From positions 1 through 38,360 of the forward strand of contig JAGWPU010000113.1 in the NCBI GenBank assembly GCA_028870355.1: a DNA stretch of 38,360 nt, written 5' to 3'. Position 1 is the first letter of the stretch; the number at the start of each line of letters is the position of its first letter. A program made the position numbers and the translations under genes. This DNA is from Gammaproteobacteria bacterium. GTDB lineage: Bacteria > Pseudomonadota > Gammaproteobacteria > Steroidobacterales > Steroidobacteraceae. Positions 38,229 through 38,360 of this stretch are shown in pieces. A model generated the notes under the pieces. It did not search any database and was not told the origin of the DNA. It was given only the letters and a program-made list of their open reading frames with translations.

Positions 38229-38360
38229 ATGGCGAACGAGACGCGATCGACGAAGGAACGGCGGGAGGCCGCGCTCCAGGTCGACGCCATCGATCCGGAG
38301 CGGAAGAATTCACCGGTGCTCGACGACCCGGAACAATCCTTCGAGCTGTTGCGCGAGCAG
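38229..38360 (+). CDS. Unrecognised protein, 5' part only (cut by window edge)
   Basis: The first 44 codons of a gene starting MANETRSTKERREAALQ, hydrophilic and charged, without signal peptide or membrane segment. GGAG lies 9 nt upstream of the ATG, and TATCAT (38181-38186) is a possible -10, suggesting its own promoter 58 nt after the ThDP gene. Too little is visible to assign a family. Confidence 0.65.
   Translation, partial: MANETRSTKERREAALQVDAIDPERKNSPVLDDPEQSFELLREQ

Overview
The window is very GC-rich, gene-dense bacterial DNA with many GTG starts and 1-17 nt start/stop overlaps. A TonB-dependent outer-membrane receptor, NnrS, CobS/CobT and KatG point to a Gram-negative proteobacterium with oxygen exposure and aerobic-type cobalamin chemistry. 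The exact lineage cannot be fixed from the sequence alone.

Region 1 (about 1-24.6 kb) is best read as an indole-3-acetate (auxin) degradation island. A nine-gene minus-strand operon (14770 down to 3894) encodes an acyl-CoA ligase, an acyl-CoA dehydrogenase, the small and large subunits of a B12-dependent acyl-CoA mutase, a three-subunit molybdenum hydroxylase, a class III CoA transferase and a thiolase. Divergent to it are an ATP-dependent hydantoinase pair (14946-18748) and, at the far end, a fused 3-hydroxyacyl-CoA dehydrogenase/enoyl-CoA hydratase (1863-3884). This enzyme set, plus a GntR regulator, matches the iaa gene inventory known from Aromatoleum/Azoarcus. The inferred route is: ring hydroxylation to 2-oxindole-3-acetate (Mo enzyme), ATP-driven lactam opening to (2-aminophenyl)succinate (hydantoinase), CoA transfer, mutase rearrangement to (2-aminobenzyl)malonyl-CoA, oxidative decarboxylation (acyl-CoA dehydrogenase), hydration and oxidation (fusion protein), and thiolysis to 2-aminobenzoyl-CoA plus acetyl-CoA. 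Local additions are cobS-cobT, an epimerase-like VOC protein, nnrS, a GntR/FCD regulator and a TonB-dependent receptor. A 10-bp sequence TGYATACKGT lies once in each of the three divergent or upstream regions of this island (1762, 14899, 20399) and is a candidate GntR operator.

Region 2 (24.7-29.8 kb) is a minus-strand cassette of an extended Cys/Met-metabolism PLP enzyme, a DmdA-like tetrahydrofolate-dependent demethylase and a GlcD-type FAD oxidase. A divergent Lrp/AsnC regulator sits beside it, which suggests catabolism of a methylated sulfur or amino compound. katG (29780-31966) follows, converging on the regulator.

Region 3 (32.1-38.4 kb, plus strand) holds a small ABM-domain protein, a short-chain dehydrogenase remnant and a second catabolic set: an acetyl-CoA hydrolase/transferase-family enzyme, an ECHDC3-like crotonase lacking both catalytic glutamates, a RidA-family protein lacking its usual arginine, a tiny membrane protein, a mu-crystallin/ornithine cyclodeaminase-family reductase, an acetolactate-synthase-like ThDP enzyme and an incomplete unrecognised gene at the right edge.

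No tRNA, rRNA, CRISPR, insertion sequence or phage gene was recognised, and no gene-free stretch exceeds about 270 bases.
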